DNA of 64,000 nucleotides from Chrysomallon squamiferum. Lineage: Eukaryota > Mollusca > Gastropoda > Neomphalida > Peltospiridae. The position numbers and the translations under genes were made by a program. The stretch lies in assembly GCA_012295275.1 (NCBI GenBank), contig CM022670.1:1514501-1578500 (forward strand), in the 5' to 3' direction. Positions 30,695-43,954 of this stretch are shown here, one piece after another. Under the pieces are notes generated by a model that had not been told where the DNA came from, did no database searches, and saw only the letters and a list, made by a program, of their open reading frames with translations. Each line of letters starts with the position of its first letter. Position 1 is the stretch's first letter.

Positions 30695-33547
30695 TAAAGT
30701 GGATTTCCAAGAAATGGAACCAGTATAAATATCGGTTTGTTCCTTGGATTGCTTTCAACTTAAAAGACAGGTAAGAACTCATTAAAAATTAATCTGTCAT
30801 TGATTTCTTCCAATATAATATTTTTATCCTTTGTCATAATGACAGGTTAGTCATAAGTTAAATATAATAATAATTTTGAAACTTAAAAAATGTATTTAGA
30901 CCATCAAAAGTATGTTTAACTTATAAATAATACGTACTTATATAAATTCAGTTATATTTATATTTCATCAATAGTTACTTTTTGACTTCTTTTTTTTTAC
31001 CATTGTAATTTAATCATTAAATGATTCATAATTAGAAACAGTTAAAATAATTCAAGCAAATTGTTAACTATGCTAAATTTTCAGTGTTGTTCACCATGTA
31101 AGTGAATATTTTTAAAGATGGTTCATTCTTGTTTTCTTTTTATTCTTTTTTCAGAACTGTCAGATTTGTCCCAAATAAAGATGACAAGGTCATATCAGCT
31201 GATAAAATCAACAAATTTTTGTTACAGTTTTTTTCCAGATTACAAACATCTTCTGGAAATAAAAACAAAAATGAAAGTATTTCCTTCACCAATAACATGA
31301 ATCCTAACAACACAGATCTAGGCAGTAACTGTCAGAATTACAAATCATTAATAAATGAAGATATTCCTCTGATTGTGTACAGGACAAACTTAAGAATTAT
31401 GAAGGAGTTTTGTGGTTTTACTATTGAAAGAGACAAAACAGTACTTGACGGTGGAGGACTTGGTGTCAAAGTCAGTTCTGGCATCATTCCGTCAAATACC
31501 ATCGTGGCTATGTATCCAGGTAATTTCCACTCTTCCCAGAAAACATTACTATAATTATGTGTCAAAACAAATGAACTTAATAACACTATTTAAGTATTTA
31601 TAAGTAGCTGGGTTTAACATCATGTAGCTGATCCATTAAAACATATTTCAGTTATGGCAGTTTACAACAGCAACAGGCTTCAGTTTTTTCAAATTATGAA
31701 TTTATTTATTTATAAAATGCAGTTATTGATATTGCTATAATGTCTTTACATTTTGAATTTTTTTGTGAAATGTTATCACAATTATTTGATACTGCTACAA
31801 TTTCTTCTGATTTTGAATTTATGTAGTATTTGTGAAATGGCTATACAGTTATTTGTTATTTGTTACAAGAAGCTATATTTATTAATGCAGCATTTTGTCT
31901 GTTCACAGGAACCATCTACAAGCAATATGAACCATTATTTTTCCAAAGTTTATCAAATCCATTTATCTTCCGGTGTATTGATGGTATTCACATTGATGGT
32001 AATGACAAAAATCTCTCTAAATTTCTATACAGGTAATCCATAGTACATATTTTACATAATGCTAAGTCCTGAAAATCACCTGAACTTTATTATTTTTTTT
32101 TTTTTCATTATAAAGCAATGGCTTTTTAACAATCATTAAAAAAAAAAAAAAAAAGCTTTGAATCTGTCACTTTAAAAAAAGATAGAGAAAAAACACTTTA
32201 ATTAGTTGATAAAGGGAAGTAACATTTCTGAATTTGTGTTCCAGTAATGATAAGATCATTTTCGACATTATGTTAATTTAATTTAAAACCTAGGGACTTC
32301 AATAGTTACATTTAAAAAAATACACTATATAGGTAATTTAATATTTTTTTTCTTCCTCCATAGATCATGTAGTCAGAGAGATCGGGTTGGACCATATCAG
32401 ATATGTGATTCATCATGGCTGACACCTCATCCTGTAAATCCACTAGCTGTTGGGCAGTATGTCAACAATCAGTCTAAAAGTGAGGATTAACAATTAAGTA
32501 TCAAAATCTTTGTGTGGACAAATTATTAATTCAGGATAAGAAATTGAGAAATAATAACAATAATAATGATAATAATAATAATAATAATAATAATATATAT
32601 ATATATATATTAATTTGACCTTGAAAAATGTATTTATTCTGAAGAATATTCCTGGTTGTATTTTTATAATCAACATACTAATGTATGATCAGATACACAT
32701 TTAAACACACATCAATAAATGTAGATATAGTTTTAATCTTGATAACAAATTTTTTGAAAACACAGTCTTTATTTTTTTTATACACACATATATTTTTTAA
32801 ATTTAATTAAATTTAATTTAATTTTATTATTATTATTTTTTAAGGATTCCCAGCCAATGTGGTATACCAGGAATTTGACGTCCCTGTGGACTGGCCCATA
32901 CAGTTAAGACAGTTTATACCAAATGTCTATTACAGCTCAGTGATAGACGATCTCATCACAGAGACCAGGTTTGTGAATTATTGTTTCTTAATGATTAAAA
33001 CAAAATGTAAATAGGATTATTTTTCTGTCTGTTCATTCATTATTGCGTGGTACATTTATTCATCCCTTTCATAAGGTATTAATGGCTGATGATTTATAAA
33101 ATAATTTTGTAGGGATGAGTGTTCATCTCAGACAGTGCTTAGAAGGAAGTGATTTTTAAAAAGTTATTAAAGTTGTGTTTTTTTTATATAGAGAGTCTGA
33201 GTCTGGATGTAGAGATGATGTAATAATCTGTCATGTTGACTTTCAGAAAAAGGGATAAAACTTTTAAAATGAAATGAGTTTTGTTAGAGTAAAAATAAAT
33301 CAATTTTTTTTGGCAGTATAGAGGAATCATATGTCAGTTGTCAAATATGAACAATGTTTAGGTTCAGATATAGCACAAAATATATAAATATTTATGTGAA
33401 ATGTATTTTTAAAACATAAAGTAATTAGAAGAATACTTTTTGAAACATTTTATTTTCAGATTAACCCGAGTGGTGGTTTTAGTTTCTTTAAGAACTATTC
33501 ACTGTGGAGAAGAACTTTTTTCTACATATTTCACACTGGTTCACTGA
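30691..33547 (+). CDS. SETD9: SETD9, SET domain-containing protein 9
   Basis: Six coding exons: 30691-30770, 31155-31519, 31909-32032, 32364-32479, 32845-32968 and 33460-33547 (TGA), 897 nt, 298 aa; human SETD9 is about 299 aa. The N-terminus has YKYRFVPWIAFNL. The core shows IVAMYPGTIYKQYEPLFFQS, NPFIFRCIDGIHIDGND, RDRVGPYQICDSSWL and PLAVGQYVNNQ (about 216-226). It ends with GEELFSTYF, the C-terminal SET motif with its tyrosine (Y293). The usual NHxxxPN SET motif is replaced by GQYVNN, a known feature of this family as I recall it. A lysine methyltransferase fold is expected; substrate unknown. The start is the first in-frame ATG; 11 residues precede YKYRF against about 15 in human, and an upstream exon remains possible. 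A poly(A) signal candidate lies at 33792-33797. Confidence 0.94.
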
Positions 33548-33791
33548 TACACACTGTTTGTTTGCTGTGACGCTCATTTGAAAAAACAAAAATATATATA
33601 TATATGAGGGGGTGCCTGTTGTAAAAATAAATCAGTTATGAAAATTATTTATCAACATATTATTACTGTTTATAAAACAATTTTTGTCAGCAGAACATCT
33701 CATGAACATTACTTGTTACTCACAAGTTATTGTCATGATAATTTTTAAAGAAATTTTGTTTTATTTAATGCTCTTATTTTGAGTGCAAAGC

Positions 33792-33797
33792 AATAAA
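33792..33797 (+). other. Candidate poly(A) signal of SETD9
   Basis: AATAAA about 245 bases after the SETD9 stop. An earlier AATAAA near 33627 is an alternative. Confidence 0.4.
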
Positions 33798-35654
33798 AAA
33801 GTATTTTTATGTCTTCAGAGTTAATTTAACATTGTGTGTATTATACAGGCTCATTTTAAATGTGTTTTCTGTGATGTATATTAAATCATAGTCAATTTTC
33901 ACACTTGTCGTAAGTGTCTTTTGTTGAATTTATGTGTTTTATAAAATTTATGTGTTTTATTCAGTGTGAAATTTTAAAATAGTATAATCAGTATAGTGTT
34001 TTGTGTCTCAACAGTGTCATATTTCTAACACTAACCTTACAAAGAAACCTTCAGTTAGTTATCTAACATTTTAGTTTTAAAAATAAAATTTATTTTAATG
34101 TTAGGATCAAATTAAAAATGAAATTGTTTCTTATTTTCCTTGTTTGTTAAGGGTGGATATTATTTTTTTATTTTAATTTTTTATTTCTTTTATTTTATTT
34201 AATTTTTATTTTTTTATTATTATTTATTTTATTTTATTATTATTATTACTTCTTTCTTTTTTTTTTTCAGTGTTTTTAGTGTGATTTTTTTTTTCTTCTG
34301 TTTTTTATTACTAATCTTAAATTGTAAGAAGTACTTGTTTGGTAATACAGTTTAACTAAAATGTAACTGTTCTTCTAATTAACTTAATCTACCAAATATA
34401 AACAATTCATGAAAAATGGCAGAATTAAATAATGTCTGCCTGTGTGAATATTAAATACAAACGTTAAAAAAACAAACATATCCAAAACACCACACAGTCT
34501 ACAATCTAATGCACACCCATCTGATATAAAATGGATGATAGTTCTCTTCCATTTGTCTTTAAAAAAAAACAAAAAACAAAAACACGTTTAGTATAGCTTG
34601 TGGTTTGATCTTATTTTAAGACACTTTTATGATATGGCACTCTCATCAATGGTTGATTAACTTTAGAAGGGGTAAGAGACGTTCTGTCTACCCCTCTAGA
34701 CTGATACATACACACTGTTCTGACTGGTTTATAAACAAGCTTTTGTTAAGAGCTATCTTTTTTAATTCATTTTTTTGTTTTTAATTTTAATTTAATTTTT
34801 TTTTTATCCAATTTTTTAATTGTATTTTTTAATTTTAATTTTAATTTATGTTTATTTTTTTTTTTTTCTGTATTTTTTTTTATTATTTTTTTTTAATGTA
34901 TTTGTTATTTAATTTTCTATTTATTTAATTTTCTATTTTATTTATTGAATTTACTTTATAAATAAAAGGGTTTTAAAAAATCAAATTAAATGTATATTTT
35001 ATTTCTGTAGCGCCATGTTGCAGAATTATTTTATTTTTTTTATTATTATTTTTTTTAACCAAACCTACGAGTTCGGAGCTTTTTAGATGTGTGTATTATA
35101 TGTATTGTTAACATTTAAAAATAAAAACATTGATCCTTTAATATTACCACAAAGAGTATAACTATTTCGGTTGAATAAAATAATAGTACATCATTTTGAA
35201 TATTCATAATGTAACACTATAAATAACTATTATTCTTAAAATTAATATAGTGCCGTCTGAACGTACTCCAAAATAAATATCTACGAAAATAACACTTTAA
35301 AATTACAATTTAATATAATGATTTACGCACGGGCACACATACACACGTACGGTTTCGCGGCAAAAAAAGGAGTTAAGCTATAAAAGAACTTCGTTTTGCT
35401 TTTCAGGTCAATCATCTGGTTGCAGGTTTAGGCAGAATCAAAAAAGAACAAAGAGTAAAGGATCCAAATGCAGTGTGTCGACATTCCCCATAAATGTCTC
35501 TGTCTCTATTTTAATTTATAATACGGTGAAATGTAGCATCAGCTTTACATTTCCCTAATAGAGCAGGATTATTTATTATCTTTTGCTAATGTTTTAAAAG
35601 TGGTGACAAACCGTAACGTAATTCAGTCATCAAATAGTTTATAAATATCCTTTA

Positions 35655-35705
<51 letters not shown>

Positions 35706-35759
35706 CCTAATATAAGTTTTGTATGTACCTCAAATCCATGAACAAAAGGCTTAACCCTC

Positions 35760-35813
<54 letters not shown>

Positions 35814-35821
35814 CTTCCTAT

Positions 35822-35854
<33 letters not shown>
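35655..35854. repeat. GT dinucleotide array followed by two very long poly(T) tracts
   Basis: (GT)n at about 35655-35704, a 49-nt T run at 35765-35813 and a second of about 31 nt at 35824-35854. This is the longest simple-sequence block in the window. Confidence 0.9.
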
Positions 35855-35858
<4 letters not shown>

Positions 35859-38132
35859 AATTAATTTAATTGTTTATTTGCATATTTATGAATTACAAAA
35901 TCGATCGCCATGAGGTCACGACTCCAACTGCAAAGGGTTAAAATGTTGGCGTTCAGACGTTTTGTAACGATGACAGGTAGTTCAAACCAAATAAAATAAT
36001 AATTTGTAAGAATAAACATTTTATTTTATTTTTTAGATCACGTATTCGTAGTGCCACGTTCTTTAAATAAATTCCGCGACAAATGTTTTGAACCTCCGTG
36101 ATCTATAAATAATGATCTTCAAGTCCCACCTCTAGATCTGCTCTTGAACTCTGTGATTCCGCAGAGACGCACATAAACAGAATGGTGATAGATTACTGAC
36201 ACCAGATGCAGACAAAGATATTAAATACCCGTTGTTTTTTCTATACAGTGTAATTCTAGCAGAGTATATGGAATTTAGAAAATTGTGACAAAGACTAAAC
36301 GAATGAATTATTAATTTTCCAAAAAAAAATAAGAGATAGAAAAAAAACGTATACCATTATAATTTTGAACAGGTATCCATAATAAGAAATATACAATTTT
36401 TTTTTTAACATGAACAATCAGACAACACGCACTAACAATATCAGTTATGTTGATGTCAAATGTTTACTTATTTTCGTATGTCCATACACAGATATCGAAA
36501 TCACTTTATTGAACTAATTTGTACTACATTCGGGTAACAAACTTTAACAATTTGATTTACAGTTAGTTTAATGTAAATCTGAAATGAGCTTCTGCTGTCA
36601 GAGGAATTAACAAATTACACGTTTTTTATTGTAGATAATGTTTTTTTTATTAAAAGATGAGCCTAGAGTTAAAGACATTTAATCAGAATAAACCACTGCT
36701 CATACCATTACTCGGACTATCAGGTGCCGATATAAAGCTATCTATCATGTTATGCCAATATCGAGTGTTGGTTTTATAGTGTTTATATAGCTTGAGAGCT
36801 GAGATAAGATAATTAATTCGTAAGTTATGTCATTCTTCATTTTAGACAAAACATATCCATTAGAAAACTTGACAAATATATTTTCTGATATTTATTGAAA
36901 TGGTTCTTCAGTGCTGGCAATTAACAGTGTTTCGGGAACGATTCTAATCCAGAATTAATAATTAAAGACTACAAAATGAGTCACCCCCAATAAGCTAATA
37001 AAAGACAATAATGTGTGGTTTTTTAGACAGCGCGATCGGAACGGTTCCAATCGAAAATTAACAGTTAAAGACTTATTTACCATTCCACCCATTGAGTCAA
37101 ATTCTAACATACGGCAGTGAAGTACTTGGGTTGGGTGACAGGAACCCCATGCTTCTGTCTGAATGAATAAAACAGTTTTTAATGGATTGAACGAAACGAC
37201 ACAAGTTTTTATTTTTATTTTTAAAAAGGAAGAAAAAGGACAGCTGTAAATAAAAGGTATCGTCTTGAAGCCACCATACAAATGCAGATCTCTAACAATA
37301 AAACATTTTGCACTTCTAATCTGATCGTTAAAAAAATGTATTTCTTTCTTTCTTTCACGTGGAGTAAATCTCCGTGCAGTACTAACTCGAAAGCTAGACG
37401 AGGCCAATTTAAAGATCAATCGGTATCATCCGAGAATACATTTATGTATTTTAATTCCATACTGAACATATATATAAGTGTTTTCCGTGACATATTGTTT
37501 GAGGTTGCCAAGATCAACGCTACGGCAATAAGTCACGAGAGATATGATGCGAATATACACAAAAGAGTTCGATAGCGTCAATAAGACATAGCGTGCACAT
37601 TAAAACCAGACCATTGACAGGCGATTCACTCTGGTCGGATCACACGTACTGCTTTCAATGCTTCGCTGAAACACATTGGTAACTGGGGATATTGTCCTAT
37701 ACAGACGTCAGAAAACTAAACGGCATAATATCGAGACTATCCTTTGCTCAGCTAGATACGATATTTACATTTGGAATTACTGCATAATACGGTTTAACTG
37801 GTAAGTCATTGTTACATTTTCAGCGCTGTCAACTTAAAGTGAAATACAGTCATATCGTGCTTTTCATTTATTATTGGCTGAAAACATATCTATAATTTTT
37901 GTTTATTAAAATATCCCGTTAAATTTTTGCTTTTTAAAAGTCTTCTTTTGCTGTTTGTTCTTTAATTTCTGTTTAGATACAGTTTGAAAATATAAATAAA
38001 ATAAGTTATTGAATTTATACAAATTTTTATCACAGATGTTGTCTAACCAGCTTAAAGAATTAAGTTCGACGTTAATTCTTGACTAATCCAATTAACCCTG
38101 TTAAACAATAGTCCTTTGGTTTAGCACTTTGG

Positions 38133-38164
<32 letters not shown>

Positions 38165-38261
38165 TAAATCATACAGCTTGACCAAAAATCATATCATGCG
38201 TGATGGATTTGTATAAAAATGGAATTAATTTAAAATAAAACTTTTATTCATTAAAAAAAAA

Positions 38262-38317
<56 letters not shown>

Positions 38318-38372
38318 GCCAAAACAGCCTGATTATGTTTAAAAACTGTCAAAAAAATTAGCCTTCTAGGAC

Positions 38373-38416
<44 letters not shown>
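38262..38416. repeat. AAT array and ATT array in inverted order
   Basis: About 17 AAT units (38262-38313) and about 14 ATT units (38375-38416) are separated by about 60 bases. They are reverse complements of each other. Confidence 0.9.
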
Positions 38417-38417
<1 letters not shown>

Positions 38418-40222
38418 AAAAAGAGATCGTTCAACATATTAATTAAAAATAATAAATCGCCTTTATTTATCTGTCCATAATATGTTATTTTGTTAATATT
38501 AAATGACTAGTTTTAAATAAAAAACAAAACAACACTGTAGCCCAAAACACAATTACACAGTGTAAATCATTTAAATGTAGAGACTGTATAACCTACCGTC
38601 AACATATATCAGAGTGAAAAAGAAGCAGATGTAAACAAATATATCATATATTTTTCACTCATTTGTTCAGACTAAATAATTGTGTTTTGAATAATTCAAA
38701 AGAACTTAAAGAAGAATTTATGAAATGGCACGCGTGGGTAGATTTGAATTTACTGAGTAAATGGACCTCGTTTTGGTCCCATATTCACGTGCTAGACCTT
38801 TCCTTCTGTTGACGTTTCCTTCTCTTTCTTTCCTATTTGTTTGCCTGTTACTATGTAATTAGTGTAACTAATATGGTAAACATAACATATATCAAAATTC
38901 TTTAAAGCCGATACTGCAATCTTTCTGCAGGAATGTGTACATGGAGTAGGGTATACAAACGCGCACACATACACGCACACACACACATACACACTCACAC
39001 GCACGACACAGCATTTGTATGTTTGCTTCACAGGCACAAATATATTGTTCACCATTTTCAGACTACCACTGTTTATCTCCTAGTACACATTTTAATCTTT
39101 TTTTAAATATATATTTTTTTCTCACTCAAAGCATTTTATACCCGTCTCCATGTCCAATAACAAATAAACATTATACGTTTTTCATACATATTCATATTTC
39201 AAACCGAGGAATTCTCATTAGTTGTAAGAACAAAAATATTGATTTTCTTTATCATTTATTCAAGCGATCATAATTCTTTTGTCAGTATTTCTGAATACAC
39301 CTTAACAAAAAAGTTGTTTGGCGAAAAAATACTTGACATAAACTCTAGATTTCTATAAATCGTATTTTCTTATAATTTAGAGGCTATATAAAGGAGTTAA
39401 TGCTTTATTAACGAGACTGTGGGTTGCACCTTTAGGTTACCATTCTTGACAGCAGTTAATATATTAAAAATGTTAATTTGTCTTATGATAATATAATATA
39501 CTTATTGTCTGTATATCGTTATATAAAATAAACATTTTAATATTTTTCAAAGAAATAGGTTCTTAATAATATATATATATATATAATTAAGCTTTTAGCC
39601 TCTCAAATTTGCAATAAACATTTAAAAAAAAAATACCTTACATAAATATTTACTCTTGAACTTGGGAGATGAAGACATCTGTTTGCTTAATAAACAAAGA
39701 CAAAATATTAAAGGCCTATAATCAGTTGACACGACCTCTACCAAATGCATTCCATAACTATAAATCTAAGTATGTATTACATCATTAAGTCAGCTAGCGT
39801 AGGGCATCGTACTCATGTGCGCGTATCAGCGCAACTAATATTCGATCCAGAGAAGTCAATAATAATTATTCTTTCAAAAGGAATTATGGATTTGTGAAGG
39901 CCGTCGCTGTTATTGTCGTCTGTTTGGGTAGATCGGTTCAGATAGGACGGTAGACGTTCGTGTCCACGCTCAAGACAGCTAACATGTGTTCATTTTCATT
40001 GGTGCATCCAGGTATTTTTCTTTAACGTTTTTTAAGCAGTTGTGATCGTATTAACAGTTATGATTACTAACATTAGTCTGTGTTAAATCGCGTCAAAAAC
40101 CATCAAAAATAATAGTCATATTTTTAGTTTTATAAGCCTACGTGAGTGACGTGTAATATCGATAATGCTTATTTATATTATATATTATATATTATCATTA
40201 CTATTATTATTATTATTATTAT

Positions 40223-40277
40223 TATTGATTGATTGATTGATTGATTGACTGATTGATTGATTGATTGATTGATTGAC
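40223..40277. repeat. ATTG tetranucleotide microsatellite
   Basis: GATTGATTGATT units with two ACTG variants, directly after an ATT array. Confidence 0.9.
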
Positions 40278-42417
40278 TGACCAACCAATTTTTCCACGTT
40301 CAGTCACAAACTGAAGAAATTTAATATCACACAAAATGCGTTATTGACGTTAACTAAGTGTAAACGCCATGTTTTTAATCACTAGCTTGTGCATGCTGGG
40401 TTGTTTCTTGTGGGGGGGGTAAATTATCATCATAAATTAGCTTCTCTCGCTCGATTTATAGTTACCACGTCTGGCGAACTGAATGCTATCACATAATAAT
40501 TTATAGTCATTAAAATATAAAATTTATACATACAGGTGCACTCGTGATTTATGTTTGCATTATACAGTTATATTATTTTTGATATAAGATATATAAAAAT
40601 ATGTAAATTATATCTGTAGGTAACAGCTGGTTTTAATACCTTTTTTTTTTTTTTTTTTTTTCGTCATTTATTTTGTCTTTCTTATTTACTTTCATTTTCT
40701 TTTCTTTTTTTTTTTTCTCATTTTCTTTCTTTTTAAAAAAAAAAAATTATTTGTAATTTTTTATTAAAATTTTAATTCTAGTTTCTATCTTTCTTAAAAC
40801 TTTTTATTTATTTCTTTGAATATGTTTTTAAACTTTTTTGAATTTTATTAACGAATGATTGAATTTTTATTGCGTTAATCTAAATGCGTAGTTTTTTTTT
40901 ATGGTGCTGAATTATCTAGAATTTCATTATATCCATTTAAAATACGTGGAGGCACAAATATAATAGCTAGTAGAAACAACGACAACTTCTACAACAACAA
41001 CAACAATAATAATAGGAACTACACACACACACACACACACATATACACATTGTTATTATTACTGTATTATAAGACACACATATAACATATAATAAAAATA
41101 TAAAGAATAAAAAATATTACTTTGATTTTCTATCCGCCTTCTCAAATGATTACTAATATTTTGGCTTAATACATATCCCCCGCTTTCTCTGGATTTGTGT
41201 TTGAACGTTAAAACGACTCTGTAAATGGCTATCAGCATTGTTGTCATCTAACAACCTGAAAGTCGTGCAGTATCGAGTAACAGCCAGTCACTTTCCGTGT
41301 CACTTCATCTGTGTCCCGCCTTCACATGCTTGGAGGAAAAGGCATTCCACATATAATGGGTTCATGACATGATCTGGAACAAAAATACTAAAAAAAAAAA
41401 AAAAAAAAATAAATGAAATTATAAAAAAAAAAATAATAATAAAATAAATATTAATGAAATAAATACAATAACTTTAAACACATTTAAAAATACTAAATAA
41501 ATTAATAATAATAATGACGATATTTAATACTTATTTTATTATATTTTTTCTTTCTATTTTTACTTTTTGAAATTATATGTATATATATTATATATATTTA
41601 ATTTTTCCCCTTATAAATTGCATTCTTCAGTCTTCTCCAGTGCACTTTTTCCCGTTGCAACTAGTACTGTGCGAAAGGTTACCAACAACCGTAGTCTGTT
41701 CTTTTCTGTCTTTGATAGGCGTTTATAAAAGCTTGCTTGTTGCTAAATCTATGAGATTAACCCGTGAAGAGAGTGCAACGAGTTTACGTCATCAAAAACT
41801 ATAGGCACTTAACAACTTCTGAAATCCAAATCCAAAGTGTTACTGACAAAATAGCCACATATTAATTCACTCCTTGCTGGTTGGAACCTCATAGAGGAGT
41901 TTATGTGGACTCTGATTTTAGAATACACTACAAAGACAAAAATTTCGTGTAATCCATTCAAATCTCAGGACAGTTTCAACCATTTGTGTACAAAACGCTA
42001 TGGTATGGAAGATTATGGAAGATTTCAGATTAATTGTTTGTCACTCGTTTTAAAGTAATCTCAAACAAATATTAACAGTTTATGTATCGATATACATGCA
42101 CAGACCCATATACACGTTTGTAATGAATCTTTTTATTCATTTGATAACATTTACTTAGTAATGTATTGTGTCTTATAATATTTAAAAACTAATAAAATAG
42201 AATAAAACGAAAATGATTTAACATGGTGAAAGTAAATAAGTTTATGGACGTTATTTAACCATGTTACATGAAAACCTGTTATATTCTCTCATGAAGTCTC
42301 ATTAAAAACTAATGTGGATAGTTACTCTTACGAAATAGCAGCGAAAAATGCATGTAAAATTCTACTGACATGAATACAGTTAACATTTTTTTTGTTTTTG
42401 TTTTTTTGTTTTAATTA

Positions 42418-42541
42418 TTTATTTGTTTATTTATTTATTTATTTTATTCCTTTTATAAATACATTATTTATTTATTTTATTTATTTTATTTATTTTATTT
42501 ATTTTATAAATACATTTATTTATTTATTTATTTATTTATTT
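42418..42541. repeat. TTTA-type microsatellite block
   Basis: ATTT and ATTTT units, interrupted by two copies of TATAAATACATT, about 1.4 kb upstream of the dynein light chain CDS. Confidence 0.85.
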
Positions 42542-42840
42542 GTTTTGATGGACGTAAAACATGGAGCACTGGTTTTATTTTATTAATACAGTGGAAATTA
42601 GTCAAAGAGTGCATCTAGGAGTCTTGAACCTGAGACTATCGGTCTGTCTCACGGGTGGAAATTATAATTATTCAAAAAGCCTCTCCCAAATGTTCTGAAC
42701 CTTTATTGACTTAATATGCTTTAGGCGATGTGTCAATATGAACTATGGTTCCACTAACGTCAACAAACAGGTCTGATATTATACTTCGGGATTATTATTT
42801 TGTATGGGCTCCCCTTTATTTATTATTCAGAATAGGATCA

Positions 42841-42915
42841 CATTTCACACTTGCTCGACTCTGTCAGGGTTAACTTGGTATGTAGGTCTAGTAGCGATAT
42901 TTATCGACGCATTCG
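42841..42915 (+). other. Candidate non-coding first exon of the Tctex1 dynein light chain gene (3' edge)
   Basis: CGACGCATTCG at 42905-42915 is followed by a near-consensus donor GTAAGTATTT, about 1 kb before the acceptor at 43935-43936. The left boundary is arbitrary. Similar donor-like sites at 37801 (GTAAGT) and 40012 (GTATTT) follow CpG-richer islands. Any of these could supply the 5'UTR; none can be confirmed without transcripts. Confidence 0.3.
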
Positions 42916-43181
42916 GTAAGTATTTGGATAGTTTAAACTGATTTTGTTAATAATAAACTCATTACTGTATCTAATTGATTTCAGAAATTTTGATTTTGTA
43001 TCGTTAGTTTCTCGTTGATATGACACTGTTTACTGTAGTCGAAAAAAAAAAAAAAAAATATATATATATAATAACAACGTTACACCGATTACAAAGGAGA
43101 AGATTTCATTAAGTGTGTATATTTGTATATATAGTTTATCAGAACTGGTTATATTTATTATGCGAGATTTTATTCAAATTT

Positions 43182-43324
43182 TAATCCACACACACACACA
43201 CACACTCTGGATTGAGTGAACTTTTAATTATGTTTTCTCTGCATGTTTAAGCGAACTTTTAATTAACTTTATGTTGTTGTTTTTAGATAAGAGGGCTAAA
43301 GACATTATTCTCCCATATCATCAT

Positions 43325-43359
<35 letters not shown>
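43182..43359. repeat. CA array and GT array
   Basis: (CA)n at about 43182-43205 and (GT)n at about 43329-43359 flank about 125 bases of unremarkable DNA. A 26-nt poly(T) run follows at about 43461-43486. Confidence 0.85.
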
Positions 43360-43364
<5 letters not shown>

Positions 43365-43954
43365 GAAATTTATGACACATTATTTGACCAACAGTAACAG
43401 AGCTAAGCTAAAGATTACAAAAAGAATGTCAAAACCGCCTTAATTGTCTACATTTTCCTGTTTTTTTTTTTTTTTTTTTTTTTTTTCGAAACACCATAAT
43501 TATATAATCACAGCGAATAAATGTAAATAACTGGCTGTGCCATGGACCTTTGTGTTAGGGGGAAAAAAATAAAAATAAAACCAAAAGATTACTGTTATTA
43601 ATCGATTATTGTAATTTCCTATTTACCATGCCAATCATTATTTTCTTCCCCTGACACGAAAGGTTTGTACTAGCACGTTAACAACCTAATAATGAAAATA
43701 ATTATCATGAAAGAGTTGATAAATAATTCTCCTTACTAAATAAATAATTAATCTGTATTTATAATAAACACAAACTTTCACACTTTAATGAAGACACATA
43801 CCCTCATACACATATACAGATCTACATATACATACATATTTACATTCACACATACACACAAAACTACACACTTATATTAATCGGCACAAAAACACTCGTG
43901 TTTAGACATATTATTTTAATACTTTTACTTTTTCAGGTAACTGGTTATCAGAAA

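Larger units (their letters stand above)
33548..43954. other. Long non-coding interval between SETD9 and the dynein light chain gene
   Basis: About 10.4 kb without a peptide I can recognise on either strand. It begins with SETD9 3'UTR, then T-rich DNA (34150-35060), a TATAAAAG box (35379-35386), a GT array and very long T runs (35655-35854). Later come paired AAT and ATT arrays (38262-38416), an ATTG array (40223-40277) and a TTTA array (42418-42541). Local islands with more CpG at about 37380-37800 and 39780-40011 end in donor-like sites and could be promoters with non-coding first exons of the downstream gene. Confidence 0.5.

Noticed and set aside
35379-35386. TATAAAAG box as a promoter
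   Set aside because: No gene starts nearby on the plus strand; a TATA-like octamer is expected by chance in AT-rich DNA.
36955-37419. 154-aa minus-strand open frame, the longest in the 10-kb gene desert
   Set aside because: No recognisable motif, no signs of splicing and composition similar to the surrounding DNA. Kept only as a remote possibility.
42600-42670. tRNA- or exon-like GC-richer patch (TCTTGAACCTGAGACTATCG)
   Set aside because: It cannot be folded into a cloverleaf with a proper T-loop and has no open frame of note.
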